Shown piece by piece: positions 31,499 to 43,343 of a stretch of DNA of 64,000 bases. Within the stretch, counting starts at the first letter, position 1. Every line of letters begins with the position of its first letter. Below the pieces are notes generated by a model. It did no database searches, was not told the origin of the DNA, and saw nothing but the letters and a program-made list of their open reading frames with translations. Origin of the DNA: Takakia lepidozioides (Eukaryota > Streptophyta > Takakiopsida > Takakiales > Takakiaceae); contig CM060734.1 in the NCBI GenBank assembly GCA_030704615.1, positions 57,242,042 through 57,306,041 of the forward strand. Reading direction: 5' to 3'. The position numbers and the translations under genes were made by a program.

Positions 31499-31686
31499 AT
31501 AGGTACTAACACGTAAAGGTTTATTTCAAAAAAGGATGTCGGTGCATTACAAATGGATGTATGAACATTTATCAAAAATAAAGTTTTATTTTAATTATAA
31601 TAAATGATTACAACCTACCAATTTTGTCGGTACATACCAATAAATAGTATATGTGATTCATAAATATAATAACCATAGTTGATACA
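31499..31686. repeat. Direct repeat flanking a palindrome array (right)
   Basis: Second copy of 30917-31101. Confidence 0.88.
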
Positions 31687-31689
31687 TTT

Positions 31690-34083
31690 GTTATAGTAGT
31701 TCATATTTTTTTCTATTTCTTTTAGGAAATATTCTTTGCTTTTAGAGTTTTCAAGTCTCTCATGATCTTGCTTAGCTTCTTCCAACATTTCTGTACATCT
31801 TTCACAGTTTTTAACAATGTATGCCTTAATTAATTATAGTAGAAAGGAAAAATAGATTGAAATACTTAGAATCAGATTGTTACTTGTCCGATCTTTAGAT
31901 GGTTAGAAAATGATTGTGAGGTGGCATTCACAAGAGCCTTAAACACTCCAGGGATCGGCAGCTCACGGCATCTGCAGCACGAGCACCTTTGCACAAATAT
32001 ATAAACTACATGGTAATGGACAATATCAAATGCGTGGAAGCGTAATTATTGTTGTATCAAATGTTGATCATACACAGACAAATATTGTCACGCCTCCCTT
32101 ATGACGATTCTATTTTAGGTATTTACCTTAAAAGACGACTATAATATAAATCTCCATATCTATCAGATAACATTCGATCTAATGTTGTTATGTTGGCACT
32201 ACATGATTTGATTTGAACCACATTATATGTAGATTTAAATATAACAATTCGTCCTCAATGGAAAAATCCTTTTTGCTTTACATAATCAAAATTAAAATGA
32301 TGATCATGACATAGATTTAGATGTTAATGACATAAATGATAGATTTGAAGAAGAACAAGACAATGTTGAAACAAATACTATGATACACATTTTTTGACAT
32401 TCTGAAATAATCCATGATTTCTCTAGCACCAGCTGAAAAATCTTATCTTATAGTACTTTTCAAAGACAAATACAATGAAGAATTGAACTTCCCAACTTTA
32501 TTTTTTGGCCATTCTCGAAAAACTCAAAGTTTGAAATCCTTCATGTAGGCGGTTTTCTTGCAATTTTGCTACTTGGATCTCCAAATTTTGTACTTGCATC
32601 TCTTGATTTTGTAGGTTCACCACATGTGTAGTCATCTGCGCTTCCAACCTAAGCAAATGTTACATGTTTGGCATTTAGGGCGTTGGCTCTATTTCAATTG
32701 ATCGCATTCTTTGTCTTTGACATTTTTCTCACTTTTCAAGTCCGATGGGTTGTCTACTCCATTGTTTTTTAGGGGTAGTGTAAAGCTCTCCTATCTTACT
32801 CACGCTCTTTGGGACTCAGCCCTACGATCTTGCCCACTTAGGAAATTGCACCATCAGTTGTATGATCTCCAAAACATCTCAAGGTTATCTAGGGGATTCT
32901 CAGTGTCACCATTTCAGTGAAAATGAAATAAGAAACTCAATACGTACCATCTCTGAGATAGTCTCCTGTGTCTCCTTCATCATCTAGTGCACTCGCACCG
33001 AAAGCTGCATCCGCATCAACACCAACATCAACAATAAGTTAGTCAACATCAACAATAAGTTAAGACACGATAGATATGATAAAGAGAATCGTAAAATGAT
33101 TACCAATGATGACACAACCGATAGGTTGAGCTCCATTTATCATAACCACATTTGGACACTGAAGCGCCCCCACCCACTGAATCTCTTCCAATATTAATCT
33201 GTATTAGGCGTTGTAATGTCTATCATATAAACCTTCTCCCACCCTTGCTGCCATTGATCCACAATACACTATTGCACAGCCCAGATTGGACATCTTTATA
33301 CATCCTTTGGCACCATCGCCCTCTCTCCTATCTGTCACCCATCCATCACAACCCAAGTCACATACACTGAGTCTTCATCCTGAGCCATTACTAACTTGCA
33401 AGTGAAATATTGAGGGTATGATGGAACCTGCGTACTCTGGATGGATTTGATGGTTTTGATCAGACACATTGTGCTACACGTCGCCTACAACCGGCAATCC
33501 CAAGATGTGAAGAGCTCATAACCAATAGGTAAGAAATAATACGAGTGTAATATGAGTGTCCAACTAGATGGGAGATAGAGTGGGTGTAGGGAAACAAAGG
33601 CCACCTGATATTCGAAAGACTAGTCAATTTTAGGTTGCAGAGTGAAGTAATTTCTGACAGAACACCCCTAAAAGAATTAACCACTATACTTCAAACAAAA
33701 TCGATCACCACGTGAAATGACATATGATTTCATTTTCATCTATCGTAGCTCCTTCGTGAAGGAGCCTTTTCGGCGTACGATCCGGAACCAGCTCTAGCTC
33801 TGGACCTTCTGCCACTCTGACATAATCAATTTCAGTATTATATATGAAACAAACAAATTGAACTTGCAAACAGAGAAACACATTGATTGAAGTCTCAAAG
33901 TTTAATTACAATATGACACGATCTATAGCGCGGGAGAGTGACTTCATAGCCTTGCTGACCCCCGGAGTCAGGCTCCCTGTCTCACTCTCTGCAATTGATA
34001 CCACAACCAGAGAGATCATCTGCAACTGTCATAGTAGGCAACGGTTGTGTCTCCTGAAACTGGAACTGATGTCTAGGTAGACG
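31690..34083. other. Gene-poor stretch with decayed coding traces
   Basis: The minus strand at 32660-32540 can be read as a coiled-coil-like segment (LQNQEMQVQNLEIQVAKLQE), and 33400-33130 reads as broken protein text with several stops. These look like remains of a transposon gene but match nothing I can name. No intact gene was seen. Confidence 0.35.
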
Positions 34084-34203
34084 CAACTATCACTTTGATT
34101 GCAGTGCGTGAAGGTGATACTTCCCCTCCTCCCTCCCCTTCTCCTGCCCCTTCCCCTGCCCCTTCCCCCGCGAACACTCCCCCTCCTCCCCAACGGCACC
34201 CTC
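34084..34203 (-). pseudogene. 3' end of the unrecognised gene split by the chromovirus
   Basis: On the minus strand a Gly/Glu/Lys-rich frame runs from the chromovirus target duplication to a stop at 34084. It is in frame with the acidic exon at 40675-40614 once the element and one copy of the duplication are disregarded. It is low-complexity text, so the coding call is tentative. Confidence 0.4.
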
Positions 34204-34798
34204 TGTCAAGGACGAGAACATGACTGAACACAAATAAGAAATAAGACTAGAGGTACAAGGCTAGACAAGAAGTCAAGGTCGTCGTGGCCGAATGCACGAT
34301 GAGTAAATATGAATCAAGACGATCTTTATAACAATGAACAAGAGTATAAAATATTGGAACACGACTTAAATACTGAAATGCTGGAAACTAGACTGGAGTA
34401 CCAGATACTGGAAACAAGAGTAGCTTGAACTGGTGTTGGCAAGGCTGAAGAGTGTCCAGTCTCGCCTCCTATATATACTGGCTACTAAGAAGCTTCCCTA
34501 AGAAGCTTCCCCGATGGAGGTTGCTTGCTGGAGAAGTTTCCAAGATTAAACAAAGGTTTCTTGATGGAGAAGCTTCCTTAAACAAATGAGGTATCTTGAT
34601 GGAGAAATTTCCTCCAAATGAAACTTCTTGAGTAGTTTCCCAAGTTACTTTTGGTAATTTGGTAAACTTCCGGTAACTTGATAAGTAATGGTAAATCATG
34701 GTAAGTCATGGTAAGTCATGGTAATTTTTTGTAACATGATAACTTGGTAATTTCTGGTATTTACTCCTGGTAAGTTTCTCTGGGCTATGTCCGTGACA
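34204..34798 (-). repeat. 3' LTR of the chromovirus
   Basis: 595 bp, TG...CA ends (tgtcaagg...ccgtgaca in plus orientation). It is 57 bp shorter than the 5' LTR because of an internal minisatellite difference. Confidence 0.93.
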
Positions 34799-34853
34799 TC
34801 ACCCCCTCCTCTAGCGCCGAGTTCCTCGAGGAGCGGTGAAATCTTGGACTTGC

Positions 34854-35255
34854 TTACAGTTGGAGAAAATCCAAAATCCGACGAATGGTACTTGCCAAGT
34901 ATTCGGCTCTTTGTTCTTGACTCAAATGATTTATAGGTCTATGCAACCATCGATAGTATCCAACACCTTGAACTTGGGACCACGCAGTGATTTGAGCATT
35001 CTGATTTTCGAAACTGCCCTGAAACATGATTTCGTTGTCCTCTGGGTCTGAAGCCTCAACCTCCAACAGAATTATCAGACTTCGAGTAGGCTCCAATTGC
35101 CGTCGTACGGGGTCCAGACGAAGAAGTACACGTCGCATTGGTGGCCCATCGTCTCGAGAGCGTCGGCGTGATGTTGAAGGTCGTGAGAGTCGGAACGGCT
35201 GATCTGATAGCTGGGTAAGCGACAACTCCAATGTATCTGGTTCCTGCGACTCCAT
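34854..35255 (-). CDS. Extra 133-aa ORF between pol and the 3' LTR
   Basis: An uninterrupted sense frame starting MESQEPDTLELSLTQLSD and ending RRILDFLQL. It has an Arg/Ser-rich middle (SRPSTSRRRSRDDG) and a Trp/Tyr-containing C-terminal part (WSQVQGVGYYRWLHRPINH). No signal peptide, membrane segment or known fold is visible. It stays open for 402 bp while gag-pol of the same element is broken in many places. It may be an accessory gene of the element family, but it could be chance. Confidence 0.5.
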   Translation of the reverse strand: MESQEPDTLELSLTQLSDQPFRLSRPSTSRRRSRDDGPPMRRVLLRLDPVRRQLEPTRSLIILLEVEASDPEDNEIMFQGSFENQNAQITAWSQVQGVGYYRWLHRPINHLSQEQRAEYLASTIRRILDFLQL

Positions 35256-35401
35256 ATTGCCAATACAAGATGCAAGAGTGTTGGAAATGTAGCTATATAT
35301 ACTGATGTATGGTGCTCATCCCTCCTTAGCGTGTATTAAGTACATTGAATGCGGAGTCTTGACCTTGAAGCTAACTTGGCTGACATCATCGTTGTGACGT
35401 C

Positions 35402-38400
35402 TTATTGACGTGTAGCTCGGGGCTTAGCTGGATATCGTTGATGAAACTCTTGGACTTTGTCAGACGCATTGGCGAGGTTGGATGAAGGTTCCCACGTTCG
35501 TTCGTTGATGTCGTAGCCTTTCCAATGTACGAAATACTCAAGATGTTTATACTTAATGCGAGAGTCTAGGACTTCGTGGACTTCATACTCAATTTCCTGA
35601 TTGACTTCGATTGGTGGAGGTGGTACGGAAACTCTCCCTGGAATATTCGATGGATGATACAACTCCAATAATGAAACATGAAAGACTGGATGGATGCGCA
35701 TACTTCGTTGGAGTTCAAGCCGAAAACTGATCGGATTTATTTATCGAATAATTTTGAATGGGCCCAGGCGTTGATAATCCAACTCCCTTGATGGTCGCGA
35801 GATTTGTATGTCTCGAAGAAGCCACACGCGATCTCCGACCTTGAACTAGGGTTGGAGTTGACGACGTTGAACTGCATACTCATTGTATTGTTTTTGAGCT
35901 TCTGCGAGGTGGAATGTAAGCTCATTGTGAATCGTAGCAAGATGAGTAGCAAGGTTTTCTACAGCAGGGCTTCCAATAGTCTTCATGTGGAAAGGGTTTG
36001 CTTGAGGATGATGACCATAATTGGAGAAAAATGGAGTTTGCTGGGTTGAAGAATGTATAGTATTGTTGTAGGCAAACTCAGCCAATGACAGAAGGTCCGT
36101 CCAATTATCTTGGTGATAATTTATCGTACAGCGAAGATACTGCTCCAAAATCTGGTTTACACGTTCGGTTTGACCATCAGTCTGTGGATGATTAGCTGTA
36201 GAAAGGTTGATCTTAGTATCAAATATGTGAAATAATCCCCTCCGGAAATTTGATATGAACTGTGGTCCTCGATCAGATACGATGTCATTCGGGAGTCCAT
36301 GAATGCGGTAGATATTATTGAGGAAGAGTCTTGCAGTTTCCTCGCCGGTAACTGTCTTATTACATGAAATGAAATGTGTCATCTTCGTAAAACGATCTAC
36401 AATAACAAGGATTGAATCAGTGGTCATAGAGATTGGAAGGTCCGTAATAAAGTCCATAGACACGGACGATATGGACCCTTGGGAATGGGTATTGGTTGAA
36501 GAAGGCCGTAAGGTCGATGTCGTGGTCCCTTCGCTCTAGCACACGTGTCGCAAGATTTTATAAATTCTTTCACGAGTTTCCACATCTGCGGCCACCAAAA
36601 GTCCCTGGATATCAATTCCATTGTTTTGTTGAAACCGAAATGTCCTGCAGCCGGAGGATCATGACATGTTTGAAGAATTCGAAGTCGTGTAGATCCTGGA
36701 GGTACATTGAGAAGTCCCTTGAAATAAAGTAAGTCATCTTTGAACTCGAAGTCGTTTGTAACATGTGGGTTGTCTCGAGGTCGATTTAGTTGACTTCGTA
36801 GTGTCATAGCGAATTGGTCGCTCTTCAGTGCTTCCTCAATCTCCTTTACGATCTCGGCATCGTCATAGGTGGACATAGATAGCATATTCAATTGGAGATT
36901 TGCTGGTTTCAAGATGATGGATTTCTGTTGGTCAAAAGCTGCATCCTCTTCATTTGGCGCAAGATACGATCGTCGAGAAAGAGCATCTGGTTTTCCTTGA
37001 AGATGTCCGGGACGGTAGGTAATAACAAAATCAAATCTTGCTAGTGACATACTTCATCTCGCTTGACGCTTCAAAACACAAACACTTATAAAATATTCGA
37101 GGTTTTTGTGATCGGTATAGACAGTGACCTGATGTTTAGCTCCCTCCAATAGATGATGTCACTCCTCAAAAGCATTGATAATCGCTAGAAGTTCTTTGTC
37201 ATGGATTTCATAATTGATCTCCATAGCGGAAAATTTGCGAGAACGAAAACCAACAGGGTGGAGTCGGCTATCTGTACCGTATTGTGACAGTACCGCGCCA
37301 AGTGCAAAGTTCGATGCATCTGCTTCTAAGAAGAATGGTTTAGATGGGTCTGCATGTACCAGTATTGGAGCCGTTGTAAATGTCTGCTTCAGCCTTTCAA
37401 ATGCCTGGTCAGCCTTTTCGTCCCATACAAATTTGTCATTCATTGTGAGTCATGTCAATGGTGCAGCAATTTTGGAGTAGTCATCGATAAAGATTCTATA
37501 GAAATTTACAAAACTGTACATCTCAAACCGAAGTTGGTTTAATACACTCAATGATGGTTTGTATTTTCTTCTGATCCATAAAGACGTCTTTGTCGGAAAT
37601 AATGTAGCCCATAAATTCGACCTCACATTGATGGAAAAAAACATTTCTCCAACTTGGCATATAGTCCTCTTTATCTTAATTTATCAAGGGACAAGGCGTA
37701 CATGGCGGCCATGTTCTTCTTCATTCTGTGAAAATATCAAAATGTCGTCCAAATAGATGACTACAAAGTCATCTAAAAATTCTCGAAAGATGTTATTCAT
37801 CATATGTTGGAAAATTGCTGGAACATTTGTAAGACCGAAAAGCATAACACTGTATTCAAAATGTCCATACCTTGTTCGAAAAGTTGTTTTCCATTCGTCT
37901 CCTTCTTTTATCCGTACAAGGTTATAAGCTCATCTCAAGTCGATTTTGGTGAAAATCTTCGCTCGTCCCAACTGGTCGAGAAGCCCAGAAATCAGTGGCA
38001 ATGAATAACGATTCTTGATTGTGACTTTGTTGAGACCGCGATAGTCGACACACATGCGTAATGATCCGTCCTTCTTTTTCACAAACAAGATAGGCGCCCC
38101 CGCGGGTGATTTGGAATGTCGGATGAAGTGCTTTGACAAATTTTCATCAATGTATTCGCGTAATGCAGCCAACTCCGTCTGGGATAAGTTATAGATTGGG
38201 CCGAATGGTGGTTGGGCTCCTTCTTGTAACTCAATTGCACAGTCATAAGGTCGATGTTCTGGCAATATGTCTGCATTTTTCTTCTCGAAGACATATTTGA
38301 AATCTTGATATTGAGCGGGTAATGTTGAAGTACCTTTTGTCTATTGTGGTCTTGATCGGAGTCGCATAAAGTGCAAATGCCGCCTCCTTTTTGGTAGCTC

Positions 38401-39923
38401 TCATGAAGGCTCTAGCTCCAAGAAACAGGGGTTGAATACCTTTGGTACTTTTGCATTTTTGTCTTGCCGAAATTTTTCGTGATTGCTAGTCGATGTCAGG
38501 ATTATGAAGTACAAACCAGGGAAGTCCAAGGATCACAGGATTCGTTGGAGACTGGAAAACAATCTGTGATGCTTGATTTTTAAGCTTCACTTCAAGGGGT
38601 CGAGTTTCATGGTCAACATTTTCCTGATGCTAACGATCGTCCATCGATAACTTCAACAGGGGCCGATAATTTCTTTCTTACGAGCGTTAAATTGTGTTGC
38701 TTCGCAAAGTCTTTGTCAATAAAACACGCTGAAGCGCCCGAGTCCAAAAATGCTTATACGGAGATATCTCGATTTTGCATCCTGATCTTTACTGGAACTG
38801 TGAAACAAGATACAGGGTCTGGAGGTAGAAATAGACTTTTTTTTTGTGAGGAATTTGGGGTGTCCAGCCGCATGGTCCCTACTGTGACTGGACATCTTCG
38901 TTTTCCGACCTCCTCGTATCGAACACTTGAGTGATGCCCTGAGCTTTGAATCTTCTCTTGTTGGGGCAGTTTAATGCCATGTGATCATTTTCTCCGCAAT
39001 AAAGGCATAATCCATTCGAGTGTTGTCTTTATTTTTCATGTGGGGTCAATGGCTTGAACGGACAGCATCAATCTGCATATGATCATTACCGGATGTCTGA
39101 TGGATCGTTGTATTTGGTGCCGTAGTAGCAGCGGCATAGTGCGTCGTCGACCATCCAGATCGCTTCTCTTGACGTCTTTCGAACAAACGATTATCGCATG
39201 CAATGACTTGGGTGATGAATTCGCTCAATGTACTCACGTTTGACATTGTCAACAACAAATCTTTAACATCGTCTTTTAGGCCACATCGAAACTGACTAAT
39301 GAGACTCTTCTCATTCCAGTCAAGGTTGCACGCAAGTTGTCGAAATTCGGCAGTATAAACGGAAGCTGGACGTGCTCCTTGTCGAAGATTTCGCATCTAT
39401 GTCTCTGCAACTCTCTCTCTATCATTCTCTCTAAACGTTGCAGTGAACTCGGACATGAACGCTTCAAAATTGTATAGTAAATGCGAATTTTTCTCTAATA
39501 GCGGTGCAAACCAAGATAGGGCAGTGCCTGATAGAAGGGTGCCTACGAATCCTACTTGAATACCTTCATCAGAGTAGCGTTGTGGATGTAGTCGTAGGAA
39601 CAATCGTACTTGTTGAACAAAACCGCGAAATCTTGATCTCGTCCCATCAAATGTCTCGGGCATGCTGACCTTTGATTCCCTTGTAATCTGTTGAAGATTT
39701 GGAGGAATCGTTGCAGTAAGATTGTTGTAGTAGGGACTCGTAAGGTTGAAGATCCATTGTTCGACTCCTTCAACTCTGAAATTTGTTGTTGCAAATTGTT
39801 GAGAGCATTGCCAAGGTCTTGAGACTGATTAGCTTGTAGTTGGGCAGTACAGGCACGAAGTTCTTGCATCTGGAGCTGAAGACTCTGCAATGTGACGATC
39901 ATTTCTACAAATGTGCATTCCAT
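35402..39923 (-). pseudogene. Broken gag-pol of the chromovirus
   Basis: Gag (39923-39046, two frame changes) contains a coiled-coil start and the retrotransposon gag core (FVGTLLSGTALSWFAPLLE). A CCHC knuckle CLYCGENDHMALNC lies near 39010-38960. Protease DSGA lies near 38740, RT (38265-37450) has [20 protein letters not shown] and YLDDIL, and RNase H (37443-37159) has FLEADASNFALGAVLSQYG. The integrase (37050-35846) has an HHCC finger and DD-E residues in FITDL, SDRGPQF and TERVNQ. The chromodomain (35701-35402) has YFVHWKGYDINERTWEP. Several in-frame stops, for example at 37930, inactivate it. Confidence 0.93.
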
Positions 39924-39961
39924 CTTAACTAACTAAGGAACAAACTTTAGTCTCGCCAAAT

Positions 39962-40613
39962 TGTCAAGGACGAGAACATGACTGAACACAAACAAGAGAT
40001 AAGACTAGAGGTACAAGGCTAGACAAGAAGTCAAGGTCGGCGTGGCCGAATGCACGATGAGTAAATATGAATCTAGACGATCTTTATAACAATGAACAAG
40101 AGTACAAGATATTGGAACACGACTTGAATACTGGAATGCTGGAAACTGGACTGGAGTACCAGATACTGGAAACTGGGCTAGGGTACAAGGAACTGGACTG
40201 GAGTACTGGGAACTGGAAACAAAAGTAGCTTGAACTGGTGTTGGCGAGACTGAAGAGTGCCCAGTCTCGTCTCCTATATATACTGGCTACTAAGAAGCTT
40301 CCCTAAGAAGCTTCCCCTATGGAGGTTGCTTGCTGGAGAAGTTTCCAAGATTAAACAAAGGTTTCTTGATGGAGAAGCTTCCTTAAACAAATGAGGTATC
40401 TTGATGGAGAAGTTTTCTCCAAAGGAAGCTTCTTGAGTAGTTTTTCAAGTTATTTTTGGTAATTTGGTAAACTTCCGATAACTTGGTAAGTAATGGTAAA
40501 TCATGGTAGATCATGATAAATCACGGTAAATCATGGTAACTTTTGGTAACATGGTAACTTGATAACTTCTGGTATTTACTCCTGGTAAGTTCCTCTGGGC
40601 TATGTCCGTGATA
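39962..40613 (-). repeat. 5' LTR of the chromovirus
   Basis: 652 bp. It ends in TGATA where the other LTR has TGACA. It contains an expanded block of ggaactggactggagtac-type units near 40135-40215. Confidence 0.93.
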
Positions 40614-41407
40614 CCCTCCTCCTCCTCCTCATCATCCTCTTCATTATCATGATCCTCGTCATCTTCCAAGGCCACCTTGACAAACAAAAACAAAAAAAAC
40701 ATCAGGGCATGCACCAACACATGCAAAACTTGCAAAACAAAAAGAAGTAGAGGCTTACAGCGAGAATTACTCCATCCGCAAGAGAAGTGTTGAGCTCTTG
40801 GACGTACAGGAGGTCCTCCAATTTCATCTTCAACCGCTCCAGATCCCCCAAACTCAAACATTCATGTAGTTGTGCACAAATGTGCTTGGCTACAACACTT
40901 TTAGGGTCAGCTGCCTTCCGCCCCTTGCGCGGATGGTAGTTGACTTCCCACCCATCCATCTTCGCACGAAACAACTGCTTCATGCGGTCCTCACTCTTCT
41001 CCATGTGGTAAACGGACTGGCTCTGGAGCTAGTTCTTCCACGGGCGTAACTTATTTACTATGCCTAAAAGACGTATTTTCTTTGGCGGAAAGATCGTCGT
41101 CAGGTTGGTGACAGTCCACATCTTCACGCTTTAACCACACAAACGCACTAACCATTTGGTTAAGGTGTGTATACACATTTGCCACCTCCTCATAGGTGAG
41201 ATGGGATTTCCAACCCTCGCCGCGCGGGACAAACTTGGCATCCTGAACCCGCGCGGAAATGGTGGAAATGAAAGAATGGTCATTCAGGATCTTAAGAAAT
41301 TGTTGGACAGATCTAGATGCAGACCACCAATACTTCAACCCGAACTCATTTGGCGTTGCCACAACGGCCAACAAGGGGTAGGGGTCACTTGGCTTGGGCT
41401 CATATTG
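40614..41407 (-). pseudogene. Unrecognised spliced gene, last exon split by the chromovirus
   Basis: Three coherent minus-strand blocks have plausible GT-AG borders: about 41407-41059 (FGLKYWWSASRSVQQFLK, then GWKSHLTYEEVANVYTHLNQ), 41028-40759 (MEKSEDRMKQLFRAKMDGW, then LGDLERLKMKLEDLLYVQEL) and 40675-40614, which is strongly acidic (ALEDDEDHDNEEDD) and runs into the chromovirus. I recognise no family; it could be host or transposon-derived. The 5' end is unclear. Coding text continues at 34203-34084 beyond the element. Confidence 0.45.
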
Positions 41408-41779
41408 CTGTTTGTCTGCGTTGCACCTGATAGCAAGGAAGAAGCAGCCCACCAGAAGCAGAAGCATGTGATGCCCCTCGAGAGTCCTCTGCTAGGATTG
41501 CAAGCTCAAAACTTCCATCATGCCCATCCATCCATCTAGCAGATATATTTGGATGGTTATAGATATTGAAGAGAATATTGAAGTGCTTAATTTTTACTCA
41601 AAATGGTAAGAGCGTGGGTTTGACTCAATATCGGAGTGCAATATAAATTACTAATTCACTTTTATCACTTCACTTATATGATGTGCACTCCTATAAACAC
41701 ACACGTACCTGCAGAAGAAAAAACCAACCTATATGTAGATTCCATTACCCTTTACCACCTATGTCTCCACTCAAATTCT

Positions 41780-43010
41780 TGAATCGTGATTTCAAGAAAA
41801 TGAAATTATTTCAACATCACGTACTAATTTACAAGCTCGAGCTATTTTTTTTTTTCTTAAACCACATGAAAAGAATATGGGTGAAAATATTACTTTCACT
41901 GATTTTTTACAATCTTTAACATTAGATGAAAATACGAAGTTAACTAAACCACAAATATTTCTTGAACGTACTCCCAAAAATATACGAGCAGATGCAACAC
42001 ATCTATGGTGTGCAAACACAAACATATACATCTTACATGACAAAACTAGACAAAACAATAACACTTGAACTATGTACAATCATCCAAAAATGTGTAGTTG
42101 ACAAAGTAGATTTTGATACATGAATACAAAAATTGGGTAATGCTTTTTTAATTTCTCAACAAATGTCTGCCCAACTTGCAGAGCCCTTAGTTTTATCAAT
42201 TCATGTACACCATAGCTCTCGCTCATTCAAATTTATTAATACTTCACCATCTCAAAATAGAGCATTTGTGCTAAAACCTCAAAGTGCACTAGAAAAATTA
42301 GATGAGAACTACAAGTTCCTAACTTAAATATATACCAATATTCCCACATAATAATTCAAGCTCTAAACACAACATCCTTTTGCCAACATCACAAAGACAT
42401 CAACTCTGACCATAAATTACAATTATCTTGTATTCTTTCCCTTAGTGAAACAAGAGTTCATCATTCAACATCTGAATTACCACAATATATGTAGATACAA
42501 CAAAATTTGATTATATTGGAGCTTACGATGGTCATGGCACTCTCATGTTATACACAAAAAACATGGCGCTTAATTATTCATAAACATCAACACGTATAGG
42601 TTCAGTATATATCGTTGCCACTTTCAACATGAATACACGTAAAACAATATATGTAATATCTTTATATAGATCACACTATACTGACACAAAACTATTTCTA
42701 AAATATCTTGAAACTTTCATTTTGAATGCCCCTCCTCATTGCCCAACAATAATATTGGGAGACTTCAATATTGATTTATTACATATCAATGAAAATAACT
42801 TTCTAAACTCACACCTACACAACTTTATGAACAAGTATAATAAAAACTTCATTCACAATTTCAAATGAGCACGACAAAGAGTGGATCACAATAAGACCAC
42901 ATCTGGGCAAATGTGTTAGGTAAAGACTCCAAATCTGGTACCACATAAGCACATTGGACTGACTATCACAAACCAATATACATTGCCTACAAGCTACCAA
43001 ACAATATTCC
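41780..43010 (+). mobile_element. Helentron-like remnant (PIF1 helicase end + endonuclease)
   Basis: AT-rich compared with the flanks. A block at 41877-42066 (FTDFLQSLTLDENTKLTK, then RADATHLWCANTNIYILHD) resembles the C-terminal part of PIF1-type helicases of Helitrons. After several stops, 42440-43000 gives pieces of an exonuclease/endonuclease/phosphatase domain: LSETRVHHSTSELP, then VISLYRSHYTDTKLFLKYLE, then TIILGDFNIDLLHI, then RQRVDH. Helicase followed by such an endonuclease is the layout of Helentrons. No Rep domain or ends were found, so the extent is approximate. Confidence 0.55.
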
Positions 43011-43305
43011 CATTTTATTTCAACTCAAATATCATCCCGCTTTCATTTAATAACCTCCCCTCTCTTTTGCTCCAATGGACAGAGCCTCTCGTGGTTTACA
43101 GCTTGTTTGGTGACAGGAGAAAATAACCCGTTTCAGAGTAACCTCGCGTCGCCTGAAGGCTATGGCATCGGACACTGCCCAAGGGAATAGAAGCACATAC
43201 CACACACGTCAAGGTAGCTGGATTCGACCCCAGAACCAGCATCTGGCTTGACACTCTGTTGCATCTTCTCCCCGACGATCGTTGAGAATACGCCATAGCT
43301 CACAA

Positions 43306-43319
43306 TACCCTAACCCTAA
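43306..43319 (+). promoter_or_regulatory. Tandem AACCCTA telobox before RGTB
   Basis: accctaaccctaag lies 25-38 bp before the start codon, so it is probably in the 5' UTR or at the transcription start. Confidence 0.5.
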
Positions 43320-43343
43320 GTAGCTCATCTTTGATCACAAGCA

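Larger units (their letters stand above)
34204..40613 (-). mobile_element. Ty3/gypsy chromovirus with both LTRs
   Basis: LTRs at 34204-34798 and 39962-40613 bound a minus-strand gag-pol in the order gag, zinc knuckle, protease, RT, RNase H, integrase, chromodomain. A 5-bp target duplication ccctc lies at 34199-34203 and 40614-40618. Next to the 5' LTR the minus strand reads ATTTGGCGAGACTAAAG, a possible primer-binding site offset by three bases. Next to the 3' LTR it reads AGAGGAGGGGGTGA, a good polypurine tract. Stops and frameshifts make this copy non-autonomous. Confidence 0.95.

Noticed and set aside
41595-41640. tggtaagagcgtgggtttgactc, reminiscent of a tRNA-derived SINE head
   Set aside because: The A and B boxes would be far too close together, and no target duplication was found.
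43205-43235. ctggattcgaccccag, a possible T-arm upstream of RGTB
   Set aside because: A single stem-loop with no other tRNA arms.
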